Shown here in pieces: positions 1 through 8,037 of a DNA stretch of 38,598 nt. Source of the stretch: Bacteroides sp. (GTDB lineage: Bacteria > Bacteroidota > Bacteroidia > Bacteroidales > Bacteroidaceae); NCBI GenBank assembly GCA_017621035.1, contig JAGATY010000047.1, forward strand, positions 1 to 38,598, in the 5' to 3' direction. The notes beneath the pieces were generated by a model. That model ran no database searches, was not told the origin of the DNA, and was given only the letters and a program-made list of their open reading frames with translations. Within the stretch, counting starts at the first letter, position 1. Each line of letters starts with the position of its first letter. The position numbers were made by a program, and so were the translations under genes.

Positions 1-33
1 ACAGAATATTTCTATTAAATTTGCGTCAGTCAT

Positions 34-100
34 GGGAGTGATTTTTATTTGTAACACTTTGATTTTGACACTATAAAGATACAAATAAATTTTCACTCCC
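34..100. repeat. Long imperfect inverted repeat
   Basis: The left arm (34-53) starts GGGAGTGA and ends TTTATTTGTA. The right arm (80-100) is its reverse complement apart from a 2/3-nt internal bulge, giving 10 bp plus 8 bp of perfect pairing around a loop of about 26 nt. No gene is visible in 1-461. The structure could belong to the leader or end of a gene left of the window. Function unknown. Confidence 0.55.
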
Positions 101-150
101 ACTACTTTTTATGATACTTTCTTATACCGAACTCACGTTTTTTTAGGACG

Positions 151-200
151 GGTGAGAGTTGATAGGTGATAGGTGAGAGTTGATAGGTGAGAGTTGATAG
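151..200. repeat. Short tandem direct repeat (GGTGAGAGTTGATA x3)
   Basis: The 14-mer GGTGAGAGTTGATA occurs at 151-164, 172-185 and 187-200, with a partial GATAGGTGATAGGT between the first two. A purine-rich stretch containing CACAGAGACACGGAG follows at 259-273. These look like simple slippage-prone intergenic repeats. No coding potential is seen. Confidence 0.7.
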
Positions 201-328
201 TTAGTTTCTCTGTGCCCCACCCCTCGCAAGAAACGCTTTGCTTGGGGATTGAATAAAACACAGAGACACGGAGATGCAGAGTTTTTGGTAAAAACACGGT
301 AGTTTCATCAAATGAATGCCGACGGTAT

Positions 329-361
329 AAAAAAAGTGGCTATTCTCACGAACAGCCACTT
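329..361 (-). terminator. Intrinsic terminator of the DUF4250 gene
   Basis: AAGTGGCT (334-341) pairs perfectly with AGCCACTT (354-361). Inside, TTC/GAA can add three more pairs. Read on the minus strand the hairpin is followed at once by seven T (329-335), the classical Rho-independent form. It lies about 100 bp past the stop of the small minus gene at 462. Confidence 0.8.
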
Positions 362-461
362 CTTAATATCCATTTCTTAATATACTCCCACAAGTAGAAA
401 GTATCTGATTAATTGATTTATTGCTCTACTTGCTGAGTTTTCCTGTCGATGGAAGGATGAT

Positions 462-641
462 TTACCAGAACCGATTCTTTTCCGGATTGTACTCAAAGCC
501 CACTTCCTTCAATTTTCTCTCCAGCTCTGCCCTGTTCAGTTGCAGGTCTTCGCAGAGTTCATTCAGAGATGAGTAACAATCTCGCAGTTTCATGTTGACG
601 TAACTGTACAACATCATTGGATCGTTGGGTAACTCCTTCAT
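462..641 (-). CDS. DUF4250 domain-containing small protein (59 aa)
   Basis: This small gene reads MKELPNDPMMLYSYVNMKLR, continues with a Leu/Glu-rich helical stretch (about residues 21-47) and ends NPEKNRFW. The opening LPNDPMMLYSYVNMKLRD and the final FxYNxExNxF/W pattern are those I associate with the DUF4250 family, which is about 55-60 residues long and of unknown function. Start: ATG at 639-641, preceded by a purine-rich AAGGAAAAAAG on the minus strand. It has its own promoter (711-740) and terminator (329-361), so it is a monocistronic unit downstream of, but separate from, the cobalamin import operon. The protein has no signal peptide or membrane segment and should be cytosolic. Family assignment is from memory of the motif; the function is unknown. 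Confidence 0.85.
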   Translation of the reverse strand: MKELPNDPMMLYSYVNMKLRDCYSSLNELCEDLQLNRAELERKLKEVGFEYNPEKNRFW

Positions 642-710
642 CTTTTTTCCTTAAAAGAACTAATACCTTTATTTATTACCTTATCTTGCTATTTTTTACT
701 AAAACCGATA

Positions 711-740
711 CAAATGTACGGCATTTCAGTCTACCGTCAA
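711..740 (-). promoter_or_regulatory. Bacteroidetes-type promoter for the DUF4250 gene
   Basis: On the minus strand TACATTTG (711-718) matches the -7 consensus TAnnTTTG. TTG (738-740) lies 19 bp upstream, the expected -33 spacing. The predicted 5' leader is about 60 nt. Confidence 0.6.
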
Positions 741-774
741 CAAGAGATGATGATTTTTTGTTCGGCATTTTATG

Positions 775-1791
775 CTATCGTTTGCGCTGGTTCAGCAGGA
801 CGTAAATTATTACCGGTGCACCTATCATCGGCGTTACGGCATTTAAGGGTATGATGCCCGACTGCCCGGGTAGCACGCAGAGCAGGTTGCAAAGCAGTGC
901 AACAGCTCCTCCCGAAAGCATGGTGACGGGCAGCAATGACTTATGATTGGCCGTCCCCATCAGCAGCCTGGCCACGTGCGGAACGGCCAAGTCGATGAAA
1001 GCAATCGGTCCGCAGAAGGCCGTGGTTGCAGCCGTAAGCAGTCCTGTTACTAAGAGAAGATGGTTTCGGACGCGCTTTGTGTTGATGCCCAGGCTTTCTG
1101 CATAGCGGTCTCCCAGCAACAAGGCATTCAGCGGTTTTATCAGCAGCAGTGCTCCCACCAGACCGGCAACGGTCACCAATGCAAAGGCCGGCATCTGTTC
1201 AAGCGACACTCCGCCGAAGTTTCCCAATCCCCAAACCATGTACGATTGCACTCCCTCGGCCGTTGCAAAGAAGTTTAACAGCGAGATGAGTGACGATGCA
1301 ATGTAACCAATCATAATGCCGGCTATGAGCAGAATCACACTGTTGCGTATCAGAGTAGAGAGAAAGAGTATCAACGCCAGCACCGTCATGGCTCCCACAA
1401 AGGCTCCCAACAGCACAGAGAAGAAACCCGAGAGGGTGAATGCTCCGGTTGTCAGACTGCCTCCAAACAGCAACATCACCAGCGCCACACCGAGGCTGGC
1501 ACCCGAATTGATGCCTAAGATGGAGGTTCCGGCCAACGGATTGCGGAACGACGTCTGCAACATCAGACCGCAAGCTGCCAGTGCCGAGCCGCACAACAGT
1601 GCCGTTAAAGCCTGCGGAAGGCGCGACTCCCACACAATGAAAGCCCATCCCGCCTTCACCTCCTCTGCCCCCGTAAGAGCATTCCACACCTCCTTGGGAG
1701 GAATGGAAACCGACCCCAACAGCAGATTCAAAGCAAACAGCAGCACGATGCAACCGAGCAGAATCAATCCATATTTTAATCCTTTTGACAT
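775..1791 (-). CDS. btuC: Cobalamin ABC transporter permease BtuC (FecCD family)
   Basis: 338 residues with about nine to ten hydrophobic segments, the usual length and shape of FecCD/BtuC inner-membrane permeases. Family hallmarks visible are ESRLPQALTALLCGSALAAC near residues 54-73, the NPLAGTSILGINSGASLGV region (about 83-101) and GPIAFIDLAVPHVARLL (about 261-277), which contributes to the coupling surface for the ATPase. It is the last gene of the riboswitch-led operon btuB-btuG-btuF-btuC, 71 bp after btuF, with short GAATGAA repeats in that gap. Vitamin B12 is the inferred substrate because of the riboswitch and the BtuB/BtuG/BtuF partners; sequence alone cannot exclude iron-siderophore. 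The partner ATPase BtuD is not in this window. Confidence 0.88.
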   Translation of the reverse strand: MSKGLKYGLILLGCIVLLFALNLLLGSVSIPPKEVWNALTGAEEVKAGWAFIVWESRLPQALTALLCGSALAACGLMLQTSFRNPLAGTSILGINSGASLGVALVMLLFGGSLTTGAFTLSGFFSVLLGAFVGAMTVLALILFLSTLIRNSVILLIAGIMIGYIASSLISLLNFFATAEGVQSYMVWGLGNFGGVSLEQMPAFALVTVAGLVGALLLIKPLNALLLGDRYAESLGINTKRVRNHLLLVTGLLTAATTAFCGPIAFIDLAVPHVARLLMGTANHKSLLPVTMLSGGAVALLCNLLCVLPGQSGIIPLNAVTPMIGAPVIIYVLLNQRKR

Positions 1792-1862
1792 GCTGTCTTA
1801 CAGTTTTAAAGTTTTGCCGACTCAACGCTAGGACAAAAGAAGAATGAAGAATGAAGAATTGT

Positions 1863-2996
1863 TTATTCTTTCAGCGGACAAAAGTAGCGCAAACTGTCCG
1901 AAAGTTCTAGTTCGGGATGGAAAATCTTTATATAATCGCCCAATAAATAGTCGGGACGGAAGGGAGCCTCTTCGTAATAAGGCACCTTGGCGGTGTTACA
2001 TCCGTAGACCTTCCGCTGCTTAAAAGCCTTCAGGGCAGTGTATCCCACAAACTCTTTCTCCAGGTCGCGATAGGTCATGTCGTGCGAGGGATGGTTGTAA
2101 CGAATAAGCCAGATGTCTGCCTCGCCTGCCTTATCGAAGACCGATTCAAAGGAGAGAGGCACCGACCCACTGTGAGTATCGGCCGCAAAGGCGTAGTCGA
2201 TGTGTGCATCACTATAGAGGCGACCTATGTAACTACGGCCTCCCGGCATGTACCAGGTAGAGGCCGTCTTCAGGTCGGGCAGTACCGAGAGACGACTCTC
2301 CGAGTTACTTGCCTGCCGTTTCAGTGCCAGATAGTTGGCCTCAATCTGCGAGAAGAGGCTGTCGGCATCGGCTTCCGCTCCCACCAGTCGGCCATAAAAG
2401 CGCATCCACTCTGCACGTCCGAGGGGAGATGTCTCCATATAGTCGGCACACGCAATGATAGGAATATTCAGTTTCTCTACTCTTCCGTAGCCACCACTGT
2501 TCTCAAAGGGGGATAGGAGGATGGCATCGGGATGCAGGTCGATAACGGCCTCGATGTCGGGATTCAGCGCATCGCCACAATCCTTCACTCTCCCCTCTTC
2601 CACGGCTTTATGTATCTCTTCGATGTTCAGATACTTCAAATCACACACTCCGCCGATACGATGCAGTCCTCCCAACCGGTGCAAAAGGCTGCAATGTACC
2701 GATGAATAGAACAGTGCGTTACTGAGAGGAGTGCGCACAACCACTCCTTCGGGCAGGTTTGCAGGCAGTGGAGCCGATGCTTCCACCAGAAGATAGGTAC
2801 CCAATGTCTGCACCGTGTCCCACGGATTGCGCAGTATCACTTTTGTAAAGTCCGCATACTCCACCATCTTTAAGTTGGAGGCATAACGCAACGAAATAGT
2901 GTCGCCCCCGACACTGTGTGCGGCAGATTGCCTACCGACACAGGACGAGAGCGACGCAGCGGACAGTAAAATTATGGTCAAAAAAAGATTCTTCAT
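1863..2996 (-). CDS. btuF: Cobalamin-binding lipoprotein BtuF (ABC transporter substrate-binding protein)
   Basis: 377-residue lipoprotein: signal peptide with lipobox ending SLSSC (Cys19). The residues after Cys19 (VGRQSAA) are not acidic, so it lacks the Bacteroides surface-export signal and is expected to face the periplasm. The body has the two-lobed class III binding-protein pattern: an N-lobe with VVRTPLSNALFYSSVHCSLL and IGGVCDLKYLN (about 85-125), VEAVIDLHPDAILLS-like strands (about 148-162), then a long linker helix and C-lobe with ADIWLIRYNH. It should receive B12 from BtuB and deliver it to BtuC. It lies 12 bp after the btuG-like gene and upstream of btuC. Iron-complex binding proteins share the fold, so substrate is inferred from context. 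Confidence 0.85.
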   Translation of the reverse strand: MKNLFLTIILLSAASLSSCVGRQSAAHSVGGDTISLRYASNLKMVEYADFTKVILRNPWDTVQTLGTYLLVEASAPLPANLPEGVVVRTPLSNALFYSSVHCSLLHRLGGLHRIGGVCDLKYLNIEEIHKAVEEGRVKDCGDALNPDIEAVIDLHPDAILLSPFENSGGYGRVEKLNIPIIACADYMETSPLGRAEWMRFYGRLVGAEADADSLFSQIEANYLALKRQASNSESRLSVLPDLKTASTWYMPGGRSYIGRLYSDAHIDYAFAADTHSGSVPLSFESVFDKAGEADIWLIRYNHPSHDMTYRDLEKEFVGYTALKAFKQRKVYGCNTAKVPYYEEAPFRPDYLLGDYIKIFHPELELSDSLRYFCPLKE

Positions 2997-3008
2997 GCAA
3001 ACCGACTG

Positions 3009-4109
3009 CTACTTCAGGAAAGTCATGTACACAGCGCCTACACCTACATCATACTTCTTCACCAGGTCGCCGTTGGTTTCATACTCAGCCACATAGCCCG
3101 GAGTACTGTATGAAGCATAGCCATCCACCAAGTTGTAAGAGGTGATAAAGATGCGTCCATCAGTAGGATGCACGGCAATGCCTGCGGGAGAATCCACGGG
3201 AGTGTTCACAAAAGATTGTTTTGTTACTGAACCTGTTGTAGTGCTGTATGCTTTGTAGGTCACTTCTGTTGCACCCCAAGGAGAGTTAATGGTGTAAAGG
3301 GTGTTGCCGGAGACAGTCATCATAGTGGCACTGATTCCCATGTCTGTTGCCACGTCACTGCTGTTTATCTTCCAAATGGAAGCAGGATTAGCACCGTAAT
3401 CTCCCATACAGAGCAGCAGAACGTTACCGGAAGCATCGGCTCCAATCTTAGTCGGGTTGATGCCTACATCAATCATTTTCTTCTCGGTCATAGTACTTAA
3501 ATCAATCTTCGACACGCTCTTACCGTTGGCATATCCGTTACTCCAGTTCAATCCGTCTGAGTTCACCACATAAAGGAAACCATTGGTGATAGCCATCTCT
3601 TCGGGATTAGGACCTACTGCCACGGTCTTGTCAATGGTATTGGTAGCAGGATTGATACGGGAAACGTGGCCTGAATACATGGAAACGTAAACATATTCGC
3701 CATCGGTAACAACGTCTCTCGGGCTGCTTCCTTCCGAAGAGGCGGGTTTAATCTGTGCAACGCTCTCCAGTGTGTTCTTATTGACCACCTCAATGGTGTT
3801 TGATTCGGACACGGCAATGTAAAGGTTCTTTCCCAGAATAACACCATCCTGCACGGTGCTTCCGAGGCTACGACCGTTCACGGTCATGAAGACACCGTTC
3901 AGTACAGTCTCGTTCTTCTCGTCGATAAAGGACAACGAGCCGTCGATGCTCTTACCCTGATTACCGGAATTGAACACAAAGAGGCCCTGCTCGGCAAGCG
4001 CCGGTTCGGCAGGTTCGTCATCGTCGTCACTACAAGCCGTAAAGGCCAAAGGCAATGCAAATAAGATTGCCAACACTCTCAAAATTGATTTAAAATCCAA
4101 TTGTTTCAT
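3009..4109 (-). CDS. btuG: BtuG-like surface beta-propeller lipoprotein (cobalamin capture)
   Basis: 366-residue lipoprotein with lipobox FTAC (Cys26) followed by SDDDDEPAEP. This acidic run after the Cys matches the Bacteroidetes lipoprotein export signal, so surface exposure is predicted. The rest consists of repeating beta-propeller strands of the YncE/DUF5074 type: DGVILGKNLYIAV, SSPRDVVTDGEYVYV, PEEMAITNGFLYVV, NPTKIGADASGNVLLL and PAGIAVHPTDGRIFI, consistent with about seven blades. In Bacteroides thetaiotaomicron, BtuG is a surface YncE-like propeller that binds B12 very tightly and hands it to BtuB. The position directly after btuB in a riboswitch-led operon makes this the natural assignment. 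I cannot measure similarity to characterised BtuG from sequence alone. Confidence 0.85.
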   Translation of the reverse strand: MKQLDFKSILRVLAILFALPLAFTACSDDDDEPAEPALAEQGLFVFNSGNQGKSIDGSLSFIDEKNETVLNGVFMTVNGRSLGSTVQDGVILGKNLYIAVSESNTIEVVNKNTLESVAQIKPASSEGSSPRDVVTDGEYVYVSMYSGHVSRINPATNTIDKTVAVGPNPEEMAITNGFLYVVNSDGLNWSNGYANGKSVSKIDLSTMTEKKMIDVGINPTKIGADASGNVLLLCMGDYGANPASIWKINSSDVATDMGISATMMTVSGNTLYTINSPWGATEVTYKAYSTTTGSVTKQSFVNTPVDSPAGIAVHPTDGRIFITSYNLVDGYASYSTPGYVAEYETNGDLVKKYDVGVGAVYMTFLK

Positions 4110-4121
4110 TGTTTTTTTAGT

Positions 4122-6140
4122 TTATAAAGTGATACTAAGTGTCAGTTTGTACGAACGTCCGGGCATCGGATAGTTCTTCACAATGCAATATTGTTTGTTG
4201 AAAAGGTTGATAAGGTCGGCACGCACAGCCCAATCTGTCCGCAACCAACGGAAGTTCCGGTAGCAGGCAAGGCCGCATTCGATGTAACCCTTCAGTTCAT
4301 TGGCCTTGACGTTCTGCTCCGAAGAGTAACGCTTCCCTACTCCCGTACCGTGGAAAGAAAGGTTCAACCAAGGGTTCTCCCAAGCCAAAGAGAGAGAGCC
4401 GGAGTGTTCGGGAGTGTAAGGAATCTGGTCGTTGTAATAGGCCGAAGCGGCATCTGTCTTGTCCACGGCATGCTGATAGGTGTATGAAAGGGTGGACAAA
4501 AGCGTATGTTTGTCAGCCGGACGGAAAGAGAAATCAGCCGTTACATCCGCACCCCAGATGTCTACCCTACCGAGATTGACCATCGTCCAAAAGAACATGT
4601 TGCGAGGCATTGCCACAATCTTGTTCTTCACGTAGTTGTAATATCCGTCTGCCGAGAAGCGAAAACCGGTAAACCAACCACTCTTCTTCAGGTCATAAGT
4701 AACTCCCAGATTGTATTGCCGAGCCGTTTCCGGTTGCAAGTTCCTACTGCCCCAACGGTCGAAATAGTTTTCAGTAAAGGTTGCCACTCTGAAAATATCC
4801 TTATATGAAGCACGCACGTAGAACTGAGATGCCTTCAACGGTTGCCACGAAAGCGATAAAGAGGGTGAAAGTCGACGTTCATCGGAAGCAGATTCCCCCT
4901 TCTTTGCCCCGTTCAGATAGATAGAACCCAGCAACATGGCCGTTACAGAGAGTTGGGAAGTACGGAAGCGTGCCGTCAGCGTTTGCAATAGGGTATGACG
5001 GTAGGGACGTACATCGGTAGAGGAGTTGGAATTGAGATTACCGTAAGCATAGTCTGCGGCATAGGCAAAGGCTAACGCTTCCTGCGGCTCGTAAAGCAGG
5101 GCGGCCGAGGCATAATACTCTCTTTGATAGTAGATGTTATCTTGTACGCCACCGGGATACTCGGGCGCTTCGTCGTGATAGTGGGAATAACCCCAGTTGA
5201 ACTTACCGTTAACCTGCAAGGACAGCCCATTGTTCCAATAGGTGCGATAGTTCATTTGGGTAAAGAAGTTACGGTCACTCAACTCCTCGTTGCTGACGTC
5301 GTTATAGAGAACAACCTGTCCGGGAAGCTGGCGATAAGAGTCGTAATAGTAGATTTTGGCATTCAACGACGAGCGCACACCCGGACGGGCATAGAGGTTC
5401 CATTCCCCGCGCCAGGTCTCAATGGCGTTGTTGTTGCGTCGTTCTTCGGTAACATACTTGCCGTTCACTAGTTCAAAAGGATAAAGATTGTCTGCCCGCA
5501 TGTAGTCGCCTGAGACAGACATGGTCGTCTTCTCTGAGAGTCGTTGGTCATAACGCAGGAAGGGATTTGCCAACCCAAACGAACCGGCTTTCACTTCCGC
5601 TTTCAGTTGATAGGATTTTTCCTCTAACTGCGGAGCCTTGGATTGCAACCGGACAGAGGCTGCCGAAGCTACCGTTCGGGCGGGTTGAAAGATGTCATCG
5701 TTGTCGCCAACCGTTAAAGAGAGGCTTTTGATATTATCCAATGAGAAACGGGAAAGGTCAATCTGTCCGCTCTGACAGTCGGTAACCGTCATGCCGTCGT
5801 ACACAACGGCCGTATGTTGTGAGCCTAGACTGCGTACCGATACGGTTTTCATTCCGCCTGCTCCGCCATAGTCCTTCACGTTCACACCCGAGAAACGTCT
5901 CAAGGCATCGGCAATATCGGTCACTCCTCGGTGTTGCAACGCCTCTTGGGAGAGTATCTGTACCGGAGCCGTACTGGTCACACTTTTGTGCACACGGTTT
6001 GCTGTCACGGTAACGGTTTCAAGCTTTCGCTCTCTTTCGGCTACCGAATCGGTCTCCACTGTCTGTGAGAAGGCATTGATGTGAATCAATAAGCCAAGAA
6101 CACCGACACAGATATACTGCGTCCAGCTTCTTCCATCCAT
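4122..6140 (-). CDS. btuB: TonB-dependent vitamin B12 outer-membrane receptor BtuB
   Basis: 672-residue outer-membrane barrel. An N-terminal signal peptide (about 1-25, ending NAFSQ) is followed by LETVTVTANRV (about 40-50), the TonB-box-like segment. A plug domain comes next (about 60-180: STAPVQILSQEALQHRGVTDIADALRRFSGVNVKDYGG), then beta-strands rich in aromatic residues ending YKLTLSITL. No N-terminal SusC-type carboxypeptidase-like domain is present, so it is of the short BtuB/colicin-I type rather than SusC. The first gene behind a cobalamin riboswitch, it imports B12 using TonB energy; BtuG downstream is the likely lid or capture partner. Start chosen at 6140 because the ORF then begins directly with the signal peptide. 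Confidence 0.9.
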   Translation of the reverse strand: MDGRSWTQYICVGVLGLLIHINAFSQTVETDSVAERERKLETVTVTANRVHKSVTSTAPVQILSQEALQHRGVTDIADALRRFSGVNVKDYGGAGGMKTVSVRSLGSQHTAVVYDGMTVTDCQSGQIDLSRFSLDNIKSLSLTVGDNDDIFQPARTVASAASVRLQSKAPQLEEKSYQLKAEVKAGSFGLANPFLRYDQRLSEKTTMSVSGDYMRADNLYPFELVNGKYVTEERRNNNAIETWRGEWNLYARPGVRSSLNAKIYYYDSYRQLPGQVVLYNDVSNEELSDRNFFTQMNYRTYWNNGLSLQVNGKFNWGYSHYHDEAPEYPGGVQDNIYYQREYYASAALLYEPQEALAFAYAADYAYGNLNSNSSTDVRPYRHTLLQTLTARFRTSQLSVTAMLLGSIYLNGAKKGESASDERRLSPSLSLSWQPLKASQFYVRASYKDIFRVATFTENYFDRWGSRNLQPETARQYNLGVTYDLKKSGWFTGFRFSADGYYNYVKNKIVAMPRNMFFWTMVNLGRVDIWGADVTADFSFRPADKHTLLSTLSYTYQHAVDKTDAASAYYNDQIPYTPEHSGSLSLAWENPWLNLSFHGTGVGKRYSSEQNVKANELKGYIECGLACYRNFRWLRTDWAVRADLINLFNKQYCIVKNYPMPGRSYKLTLSITL

Positions 6141-6212
6141 AAAAAGATAAGAATCGATATATTTTTCTTTCTTACACTGACCGCTTTCCTCGAACGATCA
6201 ATTTCTTGACTC

Positions 6213-6390
6213 GGCTTTGCAGGTCTTCTGACTTGTCTCGGTAACGCATCGCCTTCCCATTCGTCAAAGAACAGTGGCATTGGTTTCGTGATGCGCCTTT
6301 CTTTAGAGACTTACAGCAGCGGGACTGTTCAGGACTCTCACCTGATTCCCTTTTCATCCTCCCTCCGAACAGGAGTTACGGAACAAAACC
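6213..6390 (-). ncRNA. Cobalamin riboswitch upstream of btuB
   Basis: On the minus strand the leader shows the conserved parts of the cobalamin (AdoCbl) aptamer in order. A GGTTTTG arm (6384-6390) pairs with CAAAGCC (6213-6219) as P1. Between them lie AAAAGGGAATCAGGTG, AGTCCTGAACAGTCCCGC, TGCTGTAAG, GCCACTG, GGGAAGG and the closing AAGTCAGAAGACCTGC (B12 box). It lies about 70 nt before the btuB start. By established knowledge, ligand binding to this class lowers expression of B12 uptake genes; here it would control the whole btuB-btuG-btuF-btuC operon. Confidence 0.93.
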
Positions 6391-6394
6391 GTGG

Positions 6395-6424
6395 CAAAGG
6401 TATCGATAATATTTTAATCCGCAA
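6395..6424 (-). promoter_or_regulatory. Promoter of the btuB riboswitch operon
   Basis: On the minus strand TACCTTTG (6395-6402) fits the -7 box and TTG (6422-6424) lies 19 bp upstream. Transcription would start only a few bases before the aptamer P1 arm at 6390. Confidence 0.65.
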
Positions 6425-6481
6425 GAAATATAATAAGAAAATTAGCGTTTGCCCATTTATTCCCGTTTTCGAGATTATTTA

Positions 6482-6489
6482 TACTTTTG
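6482..6489 (+). promoter_or_regulatory. -7 promoter box for cobQ-cobD-cbiB
   Basis: TACTTTTG fits TAnnTTTG. Predicted transcription begins near 6495, leaving a leader of about 40 nt before the cobQ ATG at 6535, too short for a riboswitch. No good -33 element is seen at the expected spacing. The divergent btuB promoter lies about 80 bp away. Confidence 0.5.
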
Positions 6490-6534
6490 CGGCCAAGATG
6501 TTCGCTCCGACTTCGGAGGATTAAATGCACGTTT

Positions 6535-8037
6535 ATGACAGATTGTAAGAAACTTCGTCCCATCATGTTTGCCGGCACAGGAAGCGATGTAGGCAAAAGC
6601 ATCATTGCCACAGCCTTTTGTCGCATCTTTCTGCAAGACGGTTACCGGCCGGCTCCTTTCAAAGCACAAAACATGGCTTTGAACTCCTTCGCTACTCCTG
6701 AAGGGCTGGAGATTGGTCGCGCACAAGCAGTGCAAGCCGAAGCAGCGGGCGTTCCCTGCCACACCGACATGAATCCTTTGTTACTTAAACCGCAGAGCGA
6801 CCACACTTCACAAGTGGTGTTAAACGGTCGTCCTATCGGGAATCGCGATGCTTACGACTACTTCCGCAAAGAGGGAAGAGCCGAGCTTCGGAAAGCCGTG
6901 TGCGATGCCTTCGACCGCTTGCAACAACAATACAATCCGGTGGTCATGGAGGGAGCAGGCTGTCTGGCTGAGATAAACTTACGGGAAACCGACCTGGTTA
7001 ACCTACCGATGGCCATCCATGCCGGCGCTGATGTGATACTTGTGGCCGACATCGACCGAGGCGGAGTGTTTGCCAGCGTCTATGGTTCTCTGCTTTTACT
7101 GCAACCCGAGGAGCGCAAACGGGTGAAAGGAATCTTAATCAACAAGTTCCGAGGAGACTTTCGGCTGTTTGAATCGGGAGTAAAAATGCTGGAAGAGCTA
7201 TGCGGTATTCCGGTCGTGGGAGTTGTACCTTATTATAATGATATACACATTGAAGAAGAAGATTCGGTAGTCCTCGCCACCAAAGCCATGCAAGCCATGC
7301 GCGGAAAGATTAACATTGCCGTGGTATTGTTGCGTCACCTGAGCAACTTTACCGACTTTGATGTGCTGGAGCAAGACCCACGCGTACACCTCTTTTATAC
7401 GAACAACGTGGACGAACTGGCTAAAGCAGACATCATTCTGTTACCCGGAAGCAAGAGTACGATAGCCGACCTTTATGAGTTACGACGCAATGGAGCGGCC
7501 GCTGCCATCGTTCGTGCCCATCGGCAAGGAGCCACCGTTATGGGCATTTGTGGCGGTTATCAGATGTTGGGAATGCAAGTTCGTGACCCTCATCACGTGG
7601 AAGGCGAACTGGAACTCTTACCCGGACTGGGACTTTTACCGGTTGTTACCGACATGACGAGTGAGAAGATTACCCGCCAAGTAAGATTCTTCAGAACCGG
7701 AGAAGAGATACCTCTGGAAGGTTACGAGATACATATGGGAACAACCCACTTTGTGGAAGGTGCCCATGCAAAGCCTCTGAACCGTCTGGAGAGTGGAGAA
7801 ACAGAGGGATGCCTCGCCGACAACGGGTGCATGGGAAGCTACATTCACGGCATTCTGGACAATCCTTCTTTTGTAAACTTCCTACTCGCCCCGCATCTGC
7901 ATAAGACGGAAGCTGCTGGAGCTCCTATTGATTACCGCCAATTCAAAGAGGAACAATATAACAAACTGGCCGACCACGTGAGAAAACATGTGAATCTGCC
8001 GCTTATTTACCAAATACTTTCCCAAGCTCATGATTAA
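6535..8037 (+). CDS. cobQ: Adenosylcobyric acid synthase (glutamine-hydrolysing) CobQ/CbiP
   Basis: 500 residues, the normal family length. The N-terminal half is a dethiobiotin-synthetase-like ATP-binding domain with GTGSDVGKS (14-22), KAQNMALNSF (43-52) and MEGAGCLAE (138-146). The C-terminal half is a class I glutamine amidotransferase with nucleophile Cys339 in GICGGYQMLG and later His438 (YIHGILDN). The enzyme amidates four side chains of adenosylcobyrinic a,c-diamide using glutamine and ATP, giving adenosylcobyric acid. An upstream in-frame TTG at 6487 overlaps the -7 box, so ATG 6535 is preferred; GGAGGA (6516-6521) is a plausible but rather distant ribosome site. The stop overlaps the cobD start (8030), so translation is probably coupled. 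Confidence 0.93.
   Translation: MTDCKKLRPIMFAGTGSDVGKSIIATAFCRIFLQDGYRPAPFKAQNMALNSFATPEGLEIGRAQAVQAEAAGVPCHTDMNPLLLKPQSDHTSQVVLNGRPIGNRDAYDYFRKEGRAELRKAVCDAFDRLQQQYNPVVMEGAGCLAEINLRETDLVNLPMAIHAGADVILVADIDRGGVFASVYGSLLLLQPEERKRVKGILINKFRGDFRLFESGVKMLEELCGIPVVGVVPYYNDIHIEEEDSVVLATKAMQAMRGKINIAVVLLRHLSNFTDFDVLEQDPRVHLFYTNNVDELAKADIILLPGSKSTIADLYELRRNGAAAAIVRAHRQGATVMGICGGYQMLGMQVRDPHHVEGELELLPGLGLLPVVTDMTSEKITRQVRFFRTGEEIPLEGYEIHMGTTHFVEGAHAKPLNRLESGETEGCLADNGCMGSYIHGILDNPSFVNFLLAPHLHKTEAAGAPIDYRQFKEEQYNKLADHVRKHVNLPLIYQILSQAHD

Noticed and set aside
1199-1825. 208-residue ORF antiparallel in another frame to btuC
   Set aside because: It is a frame shadow of btuC on the same strand, with no domain pattern, while btuC shows all FecCD motifs.
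3009-4109. Generic YncE protein unrelated to B12
   Set aside because: Its position between btuB and btuF behind a cobalamin riboswitch, and its surface-export signal, fit BtuG much better.
5124-5471. 115-residue plus-strand ORF inside btuB
   Set aside because: Antisense shadow of the beta-barrel region; no ribosome site, promoter or recognisable motif.
6487-6534. TTG start for CobQ
   Set aside because: It overlaps the -7 box TACTTTTG, and the extra 16 residues are not part of the family; ATG 6535 gives the normal N-terminus.
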